NCBI RefSeq assembly: GCF_013376105.1
Contig: NZ_JAAMFM010000001.1
Location: 1-64,000 of the forward strand
Direction of reading: 5' to 3'
Origin: Arthrobacter wenxiniae
GTDB lineage: Bacteria; Actinomycetota; Actinomycetes; Actinomycetales; Micrococcaceae
DNA: 64,000 nt
Shown here: piece after piece, positions 42,843 to 53,801 of the stretch
Numbering within the stretch: the stretch's first letter is position 1
Layout of the letters: every line of letters begins with the position of its first letter
Made by a program: the position numbers and the translations under genes
The notes under the pieces: generated by a model
What the model was told of the DNA's origin: nothing
The model's input: the letters and a program-made list of their open reading frames with translations, nothing else
The model's database searches: none

Positions 42843-45445
42843 GCGGTCCCCCTCGGGCTCCTGGTGGTCCTGATCCCCGTGGACAGCGGCAGCCGGATGA
42901 CCATGGTCAGCCCGCCGCCGGGTGTCGGCTCGGCCTCAAGGAGTCCGCCCATGATTTCGGTGAAGCCCTTGGCGACTGCCAGTCCCAGCCCCACCCCGGT
43001 GCCGCCCTCCGCGCCGTAGGAGACGTCGTCGAGCCTTTGGAAAGGGCGGAACATGGCCATGACGCTTTCCGCGGGGACGCCCTCGCCGTGGTCAACCACG
43101 CGCAGCTCGCTGGCGGGCCGGCCGTCCACGGTGGCGCTGCCGCTGCCGCCCACCGAGCCGACCACCAGGATGTCCGACTCCGGCGCGTATTTCACGGCGT
43201 TTTCCACGATGTTGGCGATGACCCGCTCCAACAGCCCCGGATCGGCCTCCACGGGCGGCATGTTGGCGGGGAGATCGCGGCGGACCCGGCCCGCGGGGAC
43301 GCCGTGCAGCGCGGCGGGAAGCACGTCCTGCCAAGCCACCGGGCCCAGCACGGGAGCGACCATGTCCGCACTCAGCCGCGACATGTCCAGCAGGTTCCCC
43401 ACCAGCGCGTCCATCCTGTCCGAGTAGTGCTCTATCGTGGCCAGCAGCTCCGCCTCCTCGTCCGCGGAGAACCGCACCTCGCTTTGCCGCAGGCTGCTGA
43501 CCGCCAGCTTGATGCCGGCCAGCGGCGTGCGGAGGTCGTGGGACACTGCGCGCAGCACGGAGGTGCGGATCTTGTTGTCCTGAGCCAGCAGCCGGTACTC
43601 GCGCTGCGTGAGTGTCAACGCCTCGCGCTGCTCCAAGGCGATCAGGTGCGCGCCAAAGGCGCTCAGCAGTTGGCGGTCGCTGGCAGGCAGGATGCGCCCG
43701 CTCAGCCCGAGGATCCAGTGGTCGGAAATCTCCAGGACGTTGTCCGCGGCGTCCGGGCTTGGCGGCGGGTTGTCCCCCACGCTGGCGCCGGGCAGCCAGT
43801 TGCCGTGTCCGGCTCCCGGGCCGGCTCCCGGGCCGGCTCCCGGGCCTGCTCCCAGGCCGGCGGCCCCCAGGCCGGAAAACAGGGCCACGGATCTCATGCC
43901 AAAGTGTTCTCGGACCTGCTCGAGGAACACCTGGACGGTGTCGCTGGAGGCCAGGATGCCGCGGGCCAGTTCGCTCAGGGTGGCCGCCTCGGCGCTGGCT
44001 TTGCCGGCCTCCCGGGACCGCCTCGCGGACTGGTCCACGGCGAGCGCCACGGCCACGGCGACGACCAGGAACACGAGCAGTGCCAGCAGGTTTTGCGGGT
44101 CGCTGATGGTCAGCGTGCCGATGGGCGGGGCGGAGTAGAAGTTGAGCAGGAGGCTGCTCCATACAGCGGCCACCACGGCCGGCCAGAGCCCGCCCACCAG
44201 GGCCACCGCGATGGTCGCGGCGAACTGTATGAGCATGGTCAGTTGAAGGCTGAGCTCACCCGTGCCCAGCTGCACCAGCATGGGCAGCACGGCGGCCAGG
44301 ACAAATCCGGCAATGACACGCCCCCTGTCCAGCTCGCCGCGGCTGAACCGCAGGCCGGACTTGCCGCCCAGCGGGTGCGGGACCATGTGGACGTCGATGT
44401 CCCCGGCGTCGCGGACCACCCTGGCACCCACGCCGGGTCCGGCCAGGACGCCCAGCAGCGGCTTGCGCCGGGACGTGCCGATAACGATCTGGGTTGCGGC
44501 CACGCTGCGCGCAAAATCAAGCAGCGCCCGGGCAGGGTCGTCCCCACCCACGGAGTGGTAGGTGCCGCCAAGGTCCGTGACGAGCTGGCGCTGGCTTTCC
44601 AGCGCCAGCGGGACGCCGCCCGCCACCCCGTCCGACCGGGGAATGTGCACCGCCATGAGCTCACCGCCGCTGACCCGGCTCAGAATCCGTGCGGCCCGGC
44701 GGAGCAGGAACTCGCCCTCGGCGCCGCCGCTCAGGCCCACCACCACGCGCTCACGGGTGGGCCAGCTGGCCTCGATGCCGTGGGTTTCGCGATACTTGGC
44801 CACGCCTTCCTCGACGCGGTCGGCCAGCCACAGCAAGGCCAGTTCGCGCAGGGCCGTCAGGTTGCCCAGCCGAAAGTAGTTCGCCAGGGCCGCGTCCACC
44901 AGGTCCCTGGCATAGACGTTGCCGGCGCTCACGCGCTGGCGCAGGAGTTCGGGCGGGATGTCCACCAGCTCGATCTGCTCGGCCCGGCGCACCACGTCGT
45001 CCGGCACGGTTTCCTGCTGCCGGACCCCCGTGATGGCCTCGACCACGTCCCCCAGGGATGCCAGGTGCTGGATGTTGACGGTGGAGTAGACGTCGATCCC
45101 GGACGCCAGCAGCTGCTCCACATCCTGCCAGCGCTTGCCGTTTCCGGCGCCGGGCACGTTGGAGTGGGCGTATTCGTCCACGAGCGCCAGGGCGGGCCGG
45201 CGCGCCAGCAGGGCGGCCACGTCGAGCTCGTCAAAGTTGGAGCCGCGGTAGCTGACCGTCTTGGCGGGCAGCTGCTCCAGGCCATCCAACATTGCGCGCG
45301 TCTGGTCACGGCCGTGGTCCAGGACAATCCCGGCCACGACGTCCACGCCCGCGGCCGCCTGGACGTGCCCCTCCTCCAGCATGGTGTAGGTTTTACCCAC
45401 GCCGGGGGCCGCCCCCAGGAAAATCCGCAATATGCCCCGTGCCAT
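42839..45445 (-). CDS. kdpD: Sensor kinase KdpD
   Basis: An 868-residue potassium/osmotic sensor kinase. The N-terminal KdpD domain has Walker A (LGAAPGVGKTYTMLEEGH) and DEYAHSNVPGAGNGKRW. A universal-stress-like domain follows (about 245-365), then four close helices at about 372-462, a GAF-like region and HisKA with the acceptor His at about 635 (RAVSHDLRTPLAGIK). A HATPase_c domain closes the protein. Residues about 530-545 are a Gly-Ala-Gly-Pro repeat from a 12-nt minisatellite, absent from typical KdpD. It starts 21 bp after kdpC and overlaps kdpE. Confidence 0.96.
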   Translation of the reverse strand: MARGILRIFLGAAPGVGKTYTMLEEGHVQAAAGVDVVAGIVLDHGRDQTRAMLDGLEQLPAKTVSYRGSNFDELDVAALLARRPALALVDEYAHSNVPGAGNGKRWQDVEQLLASGIDVYSTVNIQHLASLGDVVEAITGVRQQETVPDDVVRRAEQIELVDIPPELLRQRVSAGNVYARDLVDAALANYFRLGNLTALRELALLWLADRVEEGVAKYRETHGIEASWPTRERVVVGLSGGAEGEFLLRRAARILSRVSGGELMAVHIPRSDGVAGGVPLALESQRQLVTDLGGTYHSVGGDDPARALLDFARSVAATQIVIGTSRRKPLLGVLAGPGVGARVVRDAGDIDVHMVPHPLGGKSGLRFSRGELDRGRVIAGFVLAAVLPMLVQLGTGELSLQLTMLIQFAATIAVALVGGLWPAVVAAVWSSLLLNFYSAPPIGTLTISDPQNLLALLVFLVVAVAVALAVDQSARRSREAGKASAEAATLSELARGILASSDTVQVFLEQVREHFGMRSVALFSGLGAAGLGAGPGAGPGAGPGAGHGNWLPGASVGDNPPPSPDAADNVLEISDHWILGLSGRILPASDRQLLSAFGAHLIALEQREALTLTQREYRLLAQDNKIRTSVLRAVSHDLRTPLAGIKLAVSSLRQSEVRFSADEEAELLATIEHYSDRMDALVGNLLDMSRLSADMVAPVLGPVAWQDVLPAALHGVPAGRVRRDLPANMPPVEADPGLLERVIANIVENAVKYAPESDILVVGSVGGSGSATVDGRPASELRVVDHGEGVPAESVMAMFRPFQRLDDVSYGAEGGTGVGLGLAVAKGFTEIMGGLLEAEPTPGGGLTMVIRLPLSTGIRTTRSPRGTA
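43809..43856 (-). repeat. 12-nt in-frame minisatellite in kdpD
   Basis: Four tandem copies of ccggctcccggg (the last one degenerate) encode GAGP repeats in the linker after the GAF-like region. The period keeps the frame. Confidence 0.92.
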
Positions 45446-45466
45446 AGCGCCTATTCTCGCAGCACG

Positions 45467-46048
45467 CTACGGCCGGGCCATGGCTTGTTGCAGCGCGGCG
45501 TTCAATGTGGTGGTGTTCACGGAGGGCTGGCCGAGGAAGGCGTTGAATCCGCGGCTCGTGCTGGCGGCCACCAGTTCGCGCACCTTGGCGTTCCCGAGCC
45601 CCGTGGCCCCGGCAACGCGCGGCTCCTGTTGGGCCGCATAGGCCACGGAGATGTCAGGGTCCAGTCCGGAGCCGCTGGCCGTCACGGCGTCGAGGGGGAC
45701 GCTGGCCGGCGGCACGTCTTCCCGGCGGGCCACCACGGCCCGGTTGGCCGCGATGGCCTTGGCCAGGGCGCGCTGGCTGGGTCCGAGGTTGGAGGCCGAC
45801 GACGTCGACGGGTCCCAGCCCACTGCGGACGGCCGCGGGTAAAAGTAGGCGGGACCCGTGACAGGCTGGGCCAGCAGGGACGATCCGGCGGGCTGCCCGG
45901 ACACGGTGATGATGGATCCGTTGGCCTGCGCGGGTGCCACAAGCTGCCCGATGCCGAACACCAGCGCAGGATAGGCCAGGCCCAGCAGGATCGTGGTGAA
46001 AAAGAGGAACCGCAGCGAGGTGAGCAGCTGGCGTCCATAAGCGTTCAT
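45467..46048 (-). CDS. kdpC: Potassium-transporting ATPase subunit KdpC
   Basis: KdpC stabilises the Kdp complex and assists KdpB. The 193-residue protein has one N-terminal helix (QLLTSLRFLFFTTILLGLAY), the conserved GSSLLAQPVTGPAYFYPRPS and LDAVTASGSGLDPDISVAYA, and a C-terminal NTTTLNAALQQAM. AGGA lies 8 nt before the ATG at 46048, which fits the family better than the open 46108 extension. It follows kdpB by 22 bp. Confidence 0.96.
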   Translation of the reverse strand: MNAYGRQLLTSLRFLFFTTILLGLAYPALVFGIGQLVAPAQANGSIITVSGQPAGSSLLAQPVTGPAYFYPRPSAVGWDPSTSSASNLGPSQRALAKAIAANRAVVARREDVPPASVPLDAVTASGSGLDPDISVAYAAQQEPRVAGATGLGNAKVRELVAASTSRGFNAFLGQPSVNTTTLNAALQQAMARP

Positions 46049-46070
46049 TGCCAATTCCTGTCCGTGAGGT

Positions 46071-48197
46071 CTAGCCGATGGTGGGGATGAGGGCGACCGC
46101 GAGGTCAATGAACTTGATGCCGATGAACGGCGCTATGACGCCGCCCAGCCCGTAAACCAGCAGGTTCCGGGAGAGCGCCCTGGCCGCGGACACCGCCCGG
46201 TATTTCACCCCGCGCAGGGCCAGCGGCACCAGCAGCACAATGATGATGGCGTTGAAAATAACCGCGGACAGGATGGCGCTCTCGGGGGAATGCAGACCCA
46301 TGATGTTCAGCAGCCCCAGCCCCGGGAACGTGGCGGCAAAGAGCGCCGGGACAATCGCGAAGTACTTGGCAACGTCATTCGCCACGGAAAATGTGGTCAG
46401 CGAGCCGCGGGTGATCAGCAGCTGCTTGCCGATCCCCACCACGTCGATCAGTTTCGTCGGGTCCGAATCCAGGTCCACCATGTTGGCGGCCTCCTTCGCG
46501 GCGCTGGTGCCCGAATTCATGGCCACTCCCACGTCCGCGGCGGCGAGCGCCGGGGCGTCGTTGGTGCCGTCCCCCGTCATGGCGACCAGCCGCCCGGCCC
46601 GCTGCTCCCGCCTGATGACCTCCAGCTTGTCCTCCGGCGTGGCCTCGGCCAGGAAGTCGTCCACGCCGGCCTCCCCCGCAATGGCCCCGGCCGTGATCTT
46701 GTTGTCGCCGGTGATCATGATGGTCCTGATGCCCATCGCGCGCAGTTCCGCGAACCTGGCCGTCATGCCAGGCTTGACCACGTCGGCGAGGTGGATGGTG
46801 CCCAGGATCCGCGCCCGCCCGCCGTCGAACACGGCCACCAGCAGCGGGGTGCCTCCCGTGCCGGAAATCTCCAGGACCGCCTCCTCCACCTCCTGCGGCT
46901 CAAAGCCGCCGCGTTCCTTGGCGTAGCTGACGACGGCGGACGCGGCCCCCTTGCGCACCTCCAGCACGCCTGTCCCCGGGTTGGCGGGGTGCCCGGAGGG
47001 CAGGTTCAGCCCGCTCATGCGGGTGGCGGCGCTGAATTCAATCACCTCAACGTCCGGCGTGAGCTCCTCCGGGCCGGTCACCGGTCCGGTCACCGGGCCG
47101 CTGCCGCCGGCCCGCGGCAGCGCCAGCTCGACGATCGAGCGGCCTTCCGGTGTTTCGTCTGCCAGCGACGACAGGCGGGCGGTGGCAGCGAGCACCCGGG
47201 GATCCACGCCGTCGGCCGGCACAAATTCCACGGCGCGGCGGTTGCCGTAGGTGATGGTGCCCGTCTTGTCGAGGAGGAGGGTGGTGATGTCGCCCGCCGT
47301 TTCCACGGCCCGGCCGGAGGTGGCCAGGACATTGTGTTGGATCAACCGGTCCATGCCGGCAATGCCGATGGCCGGGACCAGGGCCCCGATGGTGGTGGGA
47401 ATCAGGCAGACCAGCAGTGCCACCAGGACCACAGGGGTGGGCAGGGCGCCGGCAAATTGCGCCATGGGGGCCAGGGCCATCACGCAGACCACAAACACGA
47501 TGGTCAGCGAGGCCAGCAGCACGTTCAAGGCGATCTCGTTGGGTGTGCGCTGGCGGGTGGCGCCCTCGACCAGGGCGATCATCCTGTCCAGGAAGGTCTT
47601 GCCGCTGGCGGCCGTGATGCGCACCACGATCCGGTCCGAGAGGACCCGGGTACCCCCGGTGACGGAACTCCTGTCGCCGCCGGATTCGCGGATGACGGGC
47701 GCGGACTCGCCCGTGATGGCGGATTCGTCCACGCTGGCGAGTCCTTCAATGACGTCGCCGTCGCTGGGGACCAGGTCCCCGGCCTCGCAGACCACGATGT
47801 CGCCCACCGCCAGGTCCGTGCCGGCCACCAGTTCCTCCGCGAAGCCGGCGCCCAATCCGCTGGCGGCGCCGCTGGGCGCGGACACCCTGGCGGGCACCCG
47901 GCGTCGTGCCATGACGGAGGTGCGGGCGGCGCGCAGGCTGTCCGCCTGCGCCTTGCCGCGGCCCTCGGCGATGGCCTCGGACAGATTGCCGAACAGGACG
48001 GTCAGCCACAGCCACACGGTGACCCAGATGGAGAAGACCGCCGCCGGCGAGCCCGCCGCCAGCTGCTGGACGCTGACCAAGGTGCACACCAGCGAGCCGA
48101 TGAGCACGGTGAACATGACCGGGGAGTGGACCATCGTGCGGGGATTGAGCTTGCGGACCGCCAGCGGAAGCGCGGCCAGGGTGTTGGCAAGGGTCAT
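46071..48197 (-). CDS. kdpB: Potassium-transporting P-type ATPase subunit KdpB
   Basis: The catalytic subunit of the Kdp potassium pump. The 708-residue P-type ATPase has the TGES motif ([14 protein letters not shown]), the phosphorylation site [16 protein letters not shown] with Asp near residue 309, and the hinge [20 protein letters not shown]. Membrane helices are at the N-terminus and the C-terminal third. It overlaps kdpA by 4 nt and is followed by kdpC. Confidence 0.97.
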   Translation of the reverse strand: MTLANTLAALPLAVRKLNPRTMVHSPVMFTVLIGSLVCTLVSVQQLAAGSPAAVFSIWVTVWLWLTVLFGNLSEAIAEGRGKAQADSLRAARTSVMARRRVPARVSAPSGAASGLGAGFAEELVAGTDLAVGDIVVCEAGDLVPSDGDVIEGLASVDESAITGESAPVIRESGGDRSSVTGGTRVLSDRIVVRITAASGKTFLDRMIALVEGATRQRTPNEIALNVLLASLTIVFVVCVMALAPMAQFAGALPTPVVLVALLVCLIPTTIGALVPAIGIAGMDRLIQHNVLATSGRAVETAGDITTLLLDKTGTITYGNRRAVEFVPADGVDPRVLAATARLSSLADETPEGRSIVELALPRAGGSGPVTGPVTGPEELTPDVEVIEFSAATRMSGLNLPSGHPANPGTGVLEVRKGAASAVVSYAKERGGFEPQEVEEAVLEISGTGGTPLLVAVFDGGRARILGTIHLADVVKPGMTARFAELRAMGIRTIMITGDNKITAGAIAGEAGVDDFLAEATPEDKLEVIRREQRAGRLVAMTGDGTNDAPALAAADVGVAMNSGTSAAKEAANMVDLDSDPTKLIDVVGIGKQLLITRGSLTTFSVANDVAKYFAIVPALFAATFPGLGLLNIMGLHSPESAILSAVIFNAIIIVLLVPLALRGVKYRAVSAARALSRNLLVYGLGGVIAPFIGIKFIDLAVALIPTIG

Positions 48198-49849
48198 TTC
48201 AGGATTCCTTCAGCAGCCGGGCCCAGGGCGAGCGCCGGGAAGTAGGTCAGGGCGGCGACCAGCAGGGACACTCCGCCCAGGAGCGTGGCGAACAGCGGCC
48301 CGTGCGTGGCCAGCGTGCCCGCGGTGTCCGGGACCTTGCGCTGGCCGGCCAGGGTGCCGGCGAGCGCCAGGACCAGGGCGATGGGCACAAAGCGGCCCAG
48401 CAGCATGACCAACGCCAGCATCGCGGCAAGCGGGGGCCCGGAGGTGGTGATGCCGCCAAAGGCGGAGCCGTTGTTGTTGGCGGCCGAGGTGAAGGCGTAG
48501 AGGATTTCGCTGAACCCGTGCGGGCCGGCGGCCGGGGCGTTGGCTGACAAGGACGGGATGGCCACGGTCAGGGACGTCCCGGCAAGCGCCAGGACGGGGG
48601 TGGTGAGGATATAGAAGGCCACCAGCTTCATGGGTCCGGCCCCGATCTTCTTGCCCAGGAACTCCGGGGTCCGCCCCACCATGAGGCCTCCGATGAACAC
48701 GGCCACGATGGCCAGCACCAGCAGGCCGTAGAGGCCGGAGCCCACGCCGCCGGGGGCGATTTCGCCCAGCATCATGTTCAGCATGGCCAGGCCCCCAGCC
48801 AGCGGGGGCAGGGAGTCGTGGGCCACGTTGACGGCGCCCGTGGAGGTCAGGGTGGTGGCGGTGGCAAAGATGGCGCTCGGGGCGGCGCCGAAACGCTGCT
48901 CGAAACCTTCACCCACACCCGTGCCGGTGCGGGCGTAGGCGCCGACGGCCCAGGCCATGAGGGTGCTGGAGGCCAGCCAGAACGCCACCATGACCGTCAG
49001 CACCGTGTGCCCTTGGCGCCTGTCCCCCACCATCCGCCCGTACATGGCCGGCAGGGTGAAGGGGATCAACAGGAGCAGGAACACCTCGAACAGGCTGCTG
49101 AACGCCGTGGGGTTTTCAAGCGGGTGCGCGGAATTGGCGTTGAAGTAGCCGCCGCCGTTGGTCCCCAGCTCCTTGATGGCCTCCTGGGACGCGACCGGCC
49201 CGCCGGGCACGGTTTGCGCGGCGTGCGCGGCAAGCGTATGGATGTCCGTGCCGCCCCAGTTCTGCACCACGCCCGTCAGGATGAGGACCACGGCGCCCAC
49301 CACACTCAGCGGCAGCAGCACGCGGATGGCGCCGCGGGCCAGGTCCACCCAGAAGTTGCCGATCCTGCTCGTCTCGGACCGGACCAGGCCGCGGACCAGG
49401 GCCACCACCACGGCCAGCCCCACGGCGGCCGAGAGAAAGTTCTGGACAGCCAGCAGCAGCATTTGCACGCCAAGGCCAAGGGTTGCCTCCGGCACGTACG
49501 TTTGCCAGTTGGTGTTGGTGGCGAAGGAGACGGCCGTGTTGATGGCAATCCACGGGTCCACCGCCCCGTGACCTTGGTTGAGGGGCAGCACCCCCTGCAG
49601 CAGCTGGCCCAGGAACACCACCAGGATGGAAACCGCGCTGAAGGCCAGCAGCGACCTCAGGTAGACCTTCCAATGCTGGTCGGCCTGGGGGTCCACGCCG
49701 GACAGCCTGTACAGCCCGCGTTCCAGGGCCAGGTGCCGGCGGCTGGTGAACGTCCGGGCCAGGTAGGCGCCAAACGGCTGGTGGACAATTCCCAGGGCGA
49801 GGGCCAGCATGGCCATCTGGGTCATGAAGGAGAAAGTATTCAGCTCCAC
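48194..49849 (-). CDS. kdpA: Potassium-transporting ATPase subunit KdpA
   Basis: The potassium channel-like subunit of Kdp, 551 residues with about 10 helices. It has the four-fold pore pattern: segments such as [17 protein letters not shown]-like, [20 protein letters not shown] (pore Gly region), [20 protein letters not shown] and [16 protein letters not shown]. The start is GTG, 4 nt after the kdpF stop, with AGAAGTGG-type weak ribosome-binding sequence, so it is translationally coupled to kdpF. Confidence 0.97.
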   Translation of the reverse strand: MELNTFSFMTQMAMLALALGIVHQPFGAYLARTFTSRRHLALERGLYRLSGVDPQADQHWKVYLRSLLAFSAVSILVVFLGQLLQGVLPLNQGHGAVDPWIAINTAVSFATNTNWQTYVPEATLGLGVQMLLLAVQNFLSAAVGLAVVVALVRGLVRSETSRIGNFWVDLARGAIRVLLPLSVVGAVVLILTGVVQNWGGTDIHTLAAHAAQTVPGGPVASQEAIKELGTNGGGYFNANSAHPLENPTAFSSLFEVFLLLLIPFTLPAMYGRMVGDRRQGHTVLTVMVAFWLASSTLMAWAVGAYARTGTGVGEGFEQRFGAAPSAIFATATTLTSTGAVNVAHDSLPPLAGGLAMLNMMLGEIAPGGVGSGLYGLLVLAIVAVFIGGLMVGRTPEFLGKKIGAGPMKLVAFYILTTPVLALAGTSLTVAIPSLSANAPAAGPHGFSEILYAFTSAANNNGSAFGGITTSGPPLAAMLALVMLLGRFVPIALVLALAGTLAGQRKVPDTAGTLATHGPLFATLLGGVSLLVAALTYFPALALGPAAEGILK

Positions 49850-49853
49850 GCCG

Positions 49854-49946
49854 TCACCACTTCTCGGGCCGGAAGAGGGCGGCGAAAAGGTAAACGAGGA
49901 GGGCGAGCCCCACGAGTCCCAAGAGCAGCCAAGTCAGCGATGCCAT
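49854..49946 (-). CDS. kdpF: Potassium-transporting ATPase subunit KdpF
   Basis: A 30-residue single-helix peptide (MASLTWLLLGLVGLALLVYL plus a short tail ending RPEKW), just upstream of kdpA. It matches KdpF in size, hydrophobicity and position; KdpF stabilises the KdpABC complex. Confidence 0.9.
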   Translation of the reverse strand: MASLTWLLLGLVGLALLVYLFAALFRPEKW

Positions 49947-50106
49947 GGCGAAACCTGCTTTCACGGTCTGCGGTGATGTCTGGTTCCATCGCACACCCGG
50001 GCGGGGCACGGGAAGCCCGCTTTGACGCGTTCTTGATGCCGGCCGGCGCCATCTTGACGGTTTCCGCACAGCCCTTGCGTGCCGGCGCAGTGCCGGCGCC
50101 GGGCAC

Positions 50107-50856
50107 TCAGGAGGAGAAGCCGCCGTCGGCCTTGATCAGCTGACCGCTCACCCAGCGCCCGCCCGGGGAGAGCAGGAAGGCCACGGTCGGTGCAACGTCC
50201 GCGGGGGTGCCAAGCCTGCCGCCCGGCTGCAGTGCGGTCAGTTCCGCCCGGACGTCGCCGTCCATCCAGCCGGTGTCGACGGGGCCCGGGTTGAGCGCGT
50301 TGGCGCTGATTCCCTGTCCGCCCAGCTCGCGGGCGGCCGCGATGACAATCCTGTCGAGGGCTCCCTTCGAGGCGCCGTACGGCAGGTTGAATGCCGTGTG
50401 GTCGCTGGTCAGCGCAACGATGGCCCCGCCGTCGGGCCCGGCCTGGCGCGCAAAGGCTGCAATGAGCTGCCAGCTGGCGCGGGTGTTGACGGCAAAATGC
50501 CGTTCAAAACTTTCCAGCGAGGTGTCCAGGATGGTGGAGTCCACCGATTCGCTGTGGGAGAGCACCAGGCCCTTCAGCCGGCCGGCCTCCCGCTGAATCT
50601 GCGCAAAGAGGCGTTCGACGGCGGACGGGTCGGCGAGGTCCGCCGGCACGGTCCAGACCCGGGCGCCGGCGGCGGTGAGTTCGGCGGTGAGGGTGCGGAC
50701 GTCGTCGGGCTGCTCGCCCCAGGGCATGCGGGCATCGTAGGGCTGCCAATGGGTCAGCACCAGGTCCCAGCCGTCGGCGGCGAGCGCCCGGGCAATGCCC
50801 GCGCCGATCCCAACGGTGCGGCCCACGCCGGTGACAAGTGCGGTTTTGTGGTTCAT
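50107..50856 (-). CDS. SDR family oxidoreductase
   Basis: A 249-residue classical-type short-chain dehydrogenase. The cofactor loop is ALVTGVGRTVGIGAGIARAL, the active-site Ser is in VALTSDHTAFNLP, the Y-x-x-x-K motif is YGASKGALDRIV, and the typical NALNPGPVDTGW follows. It may be a 3-oxoacyl-ACP reductase-like or carbohydrate-related enzyme; the substrate is unknown. It is divergent from the amidohydrolase gene. Confidence 0.9.
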   Translation of the reverse strand: MNHKTALVTGVGRTVGIGAGIARALAADGWDLVLTHWQPYDARMPWGEQPDDVRTLTAELTAAGARVWTVPADLADPSAVERLFAQIQREAGRLKGLVLSHSESVDSTILDTSLESFERHFAVNTRASWQLIAAFARQAGPDGGAIVALTSDHTAFNLPYGASKGALDRIVIAAARELGGQGISANALNPGPVDTGWMDGDVRAELTALQPGGRLGTPADVAPTVAFLLSPGGRWVSGQLIKADGGFSS

Positions 50857-50974
50857 GCACCCACCCTACGGGCCGGAGCCGCGCTTCACGGCGCCAGAAG
50901 CGGTAGCTTGGGAATGGGCCACCTGCCCGCCGGATTTCCGCCGCGACCCCGCGCGCATGCACCGAAAGGCCGTC

Positions 50975-52399
50975 ATGACCCCCTCACTGCCCACCCCCAA
51001 GCCAGGCTTCGTCCCGGGCCGCGTGACGAAGCCGGCCACCCCGGCCCACCCGGCCACGCCTGCCGGGAAGCCGGGCGCCGGGAAGCCGGGCGCCGGGAAG
51101 CCGGGCGCCGGGAAGCCGGGCGCCGGGCCCGCGGCCAAGGGCGTCGGGCCCGCGGCCGGCCGCCCTGCCGCGGACACCGCCTCGATCAGCGCCGCCATCC
51201 GGGAAGCCGCCGACGCCGCCAAGAGGCGCGTGCTGGCCATCACCAACGCCCGTGTGGTGCCGATTGGCGGCGAGGAGTTCACCGGCACATTGCTGGTGGA
51301 GGGCGGCAGGATCCTGGCCCTCGGCGCCTCCGTGCAGGTCCCGGACGGGGCGGACGTGCTGGACGCGAAGGGCCAGTGGCTGCTGCCCGGCTTCATCGAC
51401 GCCCACGTGCACCTGGGCATGCACCCGGAGGGCGAGGTGGGCTCCACGAGCGACGTCAACGAGATGACGGACCCCGTGATGGCGGCGGTGCGGGCGATCG
51501 ACGCCGTGGACCCCTTCGACCCCGGCTTCGACGACGCCCTGGCCGGCGGCATCACGGCCGTGAACGTCAACCCAGGCTCGGGCAACCCCATCGGCGGGCT
51601 GGCCGTCGCCCTCCACACACACGGTCGCTACATCGAGGAAATGGTGCTGCGCTCCCCCAGCGGGCTGAAATCAGCGCTCGGCGAGAACCCGAAGCGCGTT
51701 TACGGCGAAAAGAAGCAGACGCCCTCCACCCGGCTGGGCACCGCGCTGGTGATCCGCCAGGCGTTCATGGAGGCCCAGAACTGGATGGCCAAGCCGGAGC
51801 CACGCCCGCGGGACGCCCAGATGGAGGCACTGGCCATGGTGCTGCGGCGCGAAATTCCGTTGCGGCAGCACTGCCACCGCGCCGACGACGTCGCCACGGC
51901 CCTCCGCCTGGCCGGGGAGTTCGGCTACGAGCTGGTCATTGACCACGGCACGGAAGCGCATGTCATTGGCGACGTGCTTGCCGCCCGCGGGGTCCCCGTC
52001 CTCATTGGCCCGCTCTTCACGACCAAGTCCAAACCTGAACTGCGCGGGCGTTCCATTGCCAACCCGGCCAAGCTGGCTGCGGCTGGAGTGGAAATTTCGC
52101 TGATCACGGACCACCCCGTGGTGCCCATCAACTTCCTGGTCCACCAGGCCACGTTCGCCGTGAAGGAGGGGCTGGACCGGCGCACGGCGCTGCGCTCCCT
52201 CACCCTCAACCCGGCCAAGGTGCTGGGACTCGACGGGCGGATCGGCTCCCTGGCAGTGGGCAAGGACGCGGACCTGGTGCTCTGGAGCGGCGATCCGCTG
52301 GACGTCATGCAGCGGGCCGTTAAGGTGTTCATTGGCGGCAAGCCCGTCTACACGTACGACGCCGTTTCCCGGCAGGGCACCGTGGCGTCGCGCGTGTAG
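50975..52399 (+). CDS. Amidohydrolase
   Basis: A metal-dependent amidohydrolase of the imidazolonepropionase/dihydroorotase-like group. The 474-residue protein has the metal-binding HVHLG pair (GFIDAHVHLGMHPEGEVGST), GIAAVNVNPGSGNPIGG-like, a probable metal His in LRQHCHRADDVATALRLAGE, and the terminal SLTLNPAKVLGLDGRIGSLA with GKDADLVLWSGDP. The N-terminal 70 residues are a Pro/Ala/Lys/Gly-rich tail encoded by a minisatellite, with no signal peptide. GAAAGG lies 8 nt before the ATG. The exact substrate is unknown. Confidence 0.9.
   Translation: MTPSLPTPKPGFVPGRVTKPATPAHPATPAGKPGAGKPGAGKPGAGKPGAGPAAKGVGPAAGRPAADTASISAAIREAADAAKRRVLAITNARVVPIGGEEFTGTLLVEGGRILALGASVQVPDGADVLDAKGQWLLPGFIDAHVHLGMHPEGEVGSTSDVNEMTDPVMAAVRAIDAVDPFDPGFDDALAGGITAVNVNPGSGNPIGGLAVALHTHGRYIEEMVLRSPSGLKSALGENPKRVYGEKKQTPSTRLGTALVIRQAFMEAQNWMAKPEPRPRDAQMEALAMVLRREIPLRQHCHRADDVATALRLAGEFGYELVIDHGTEAHVIGDVLAARGVPVLIGPLFTTKSKPELRGRSIANPAKLAAAGVEISLITDHPVVPINFLVHQATFAVKEGLDRRTALRSLTLNPAKVLGLDGRIGSLAVGKDADLVLWSGDPLDVMQRAVKVFIGGKPVYTYDAVSRQGTVASRV
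51065..51124 (+). repeat. 15-nt in-frame minisatellite in the amidohydrolase
   Basis: Four perfect tandem copies of gggaagccgggcgcc encode AGKPG repeats in the protein's flexible N-terminus. Copy-number change would not break the frame. Confidence 0.93.
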
Positions 52400-52422
52400 G
52401 GACTTTGGTCTTAAAACGCAGG

Positions 52423-52466
52423 GAGGGGGCGTTCCACCTCCGTTCGTGCAGGTGGAACGCCCCCTC
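52423..52466. terminator. Bidirectional terminator between convergent genes
   Basis: A perfect 17-bp stem (GAGGGGGCGTTCCACCT) around a 10-nt loop lies between the amidohydrolase and rpf-like genes, which converge. The minus side runs into GCGTTTTAA; the plus side has no U tract. It most likely ends the rpf-like transcript. Confidence 0.8.
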
Positions 52467-52477
52467 AGGGCGCGGGG

Positions 52478-53801
<1,324 letters not shown>

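Noticed and set aside
43037-46090. A 1017-codon open frame antisense to kdpD and kdpC
   Set aside because: It mirrors the well-supported kdp genes and has Gly/His/Arg-rich, motif-free translation, typical of high-GC antisense frames. The same holds for long frames opposite deaD (38900-41452) and putA (59099-61333).
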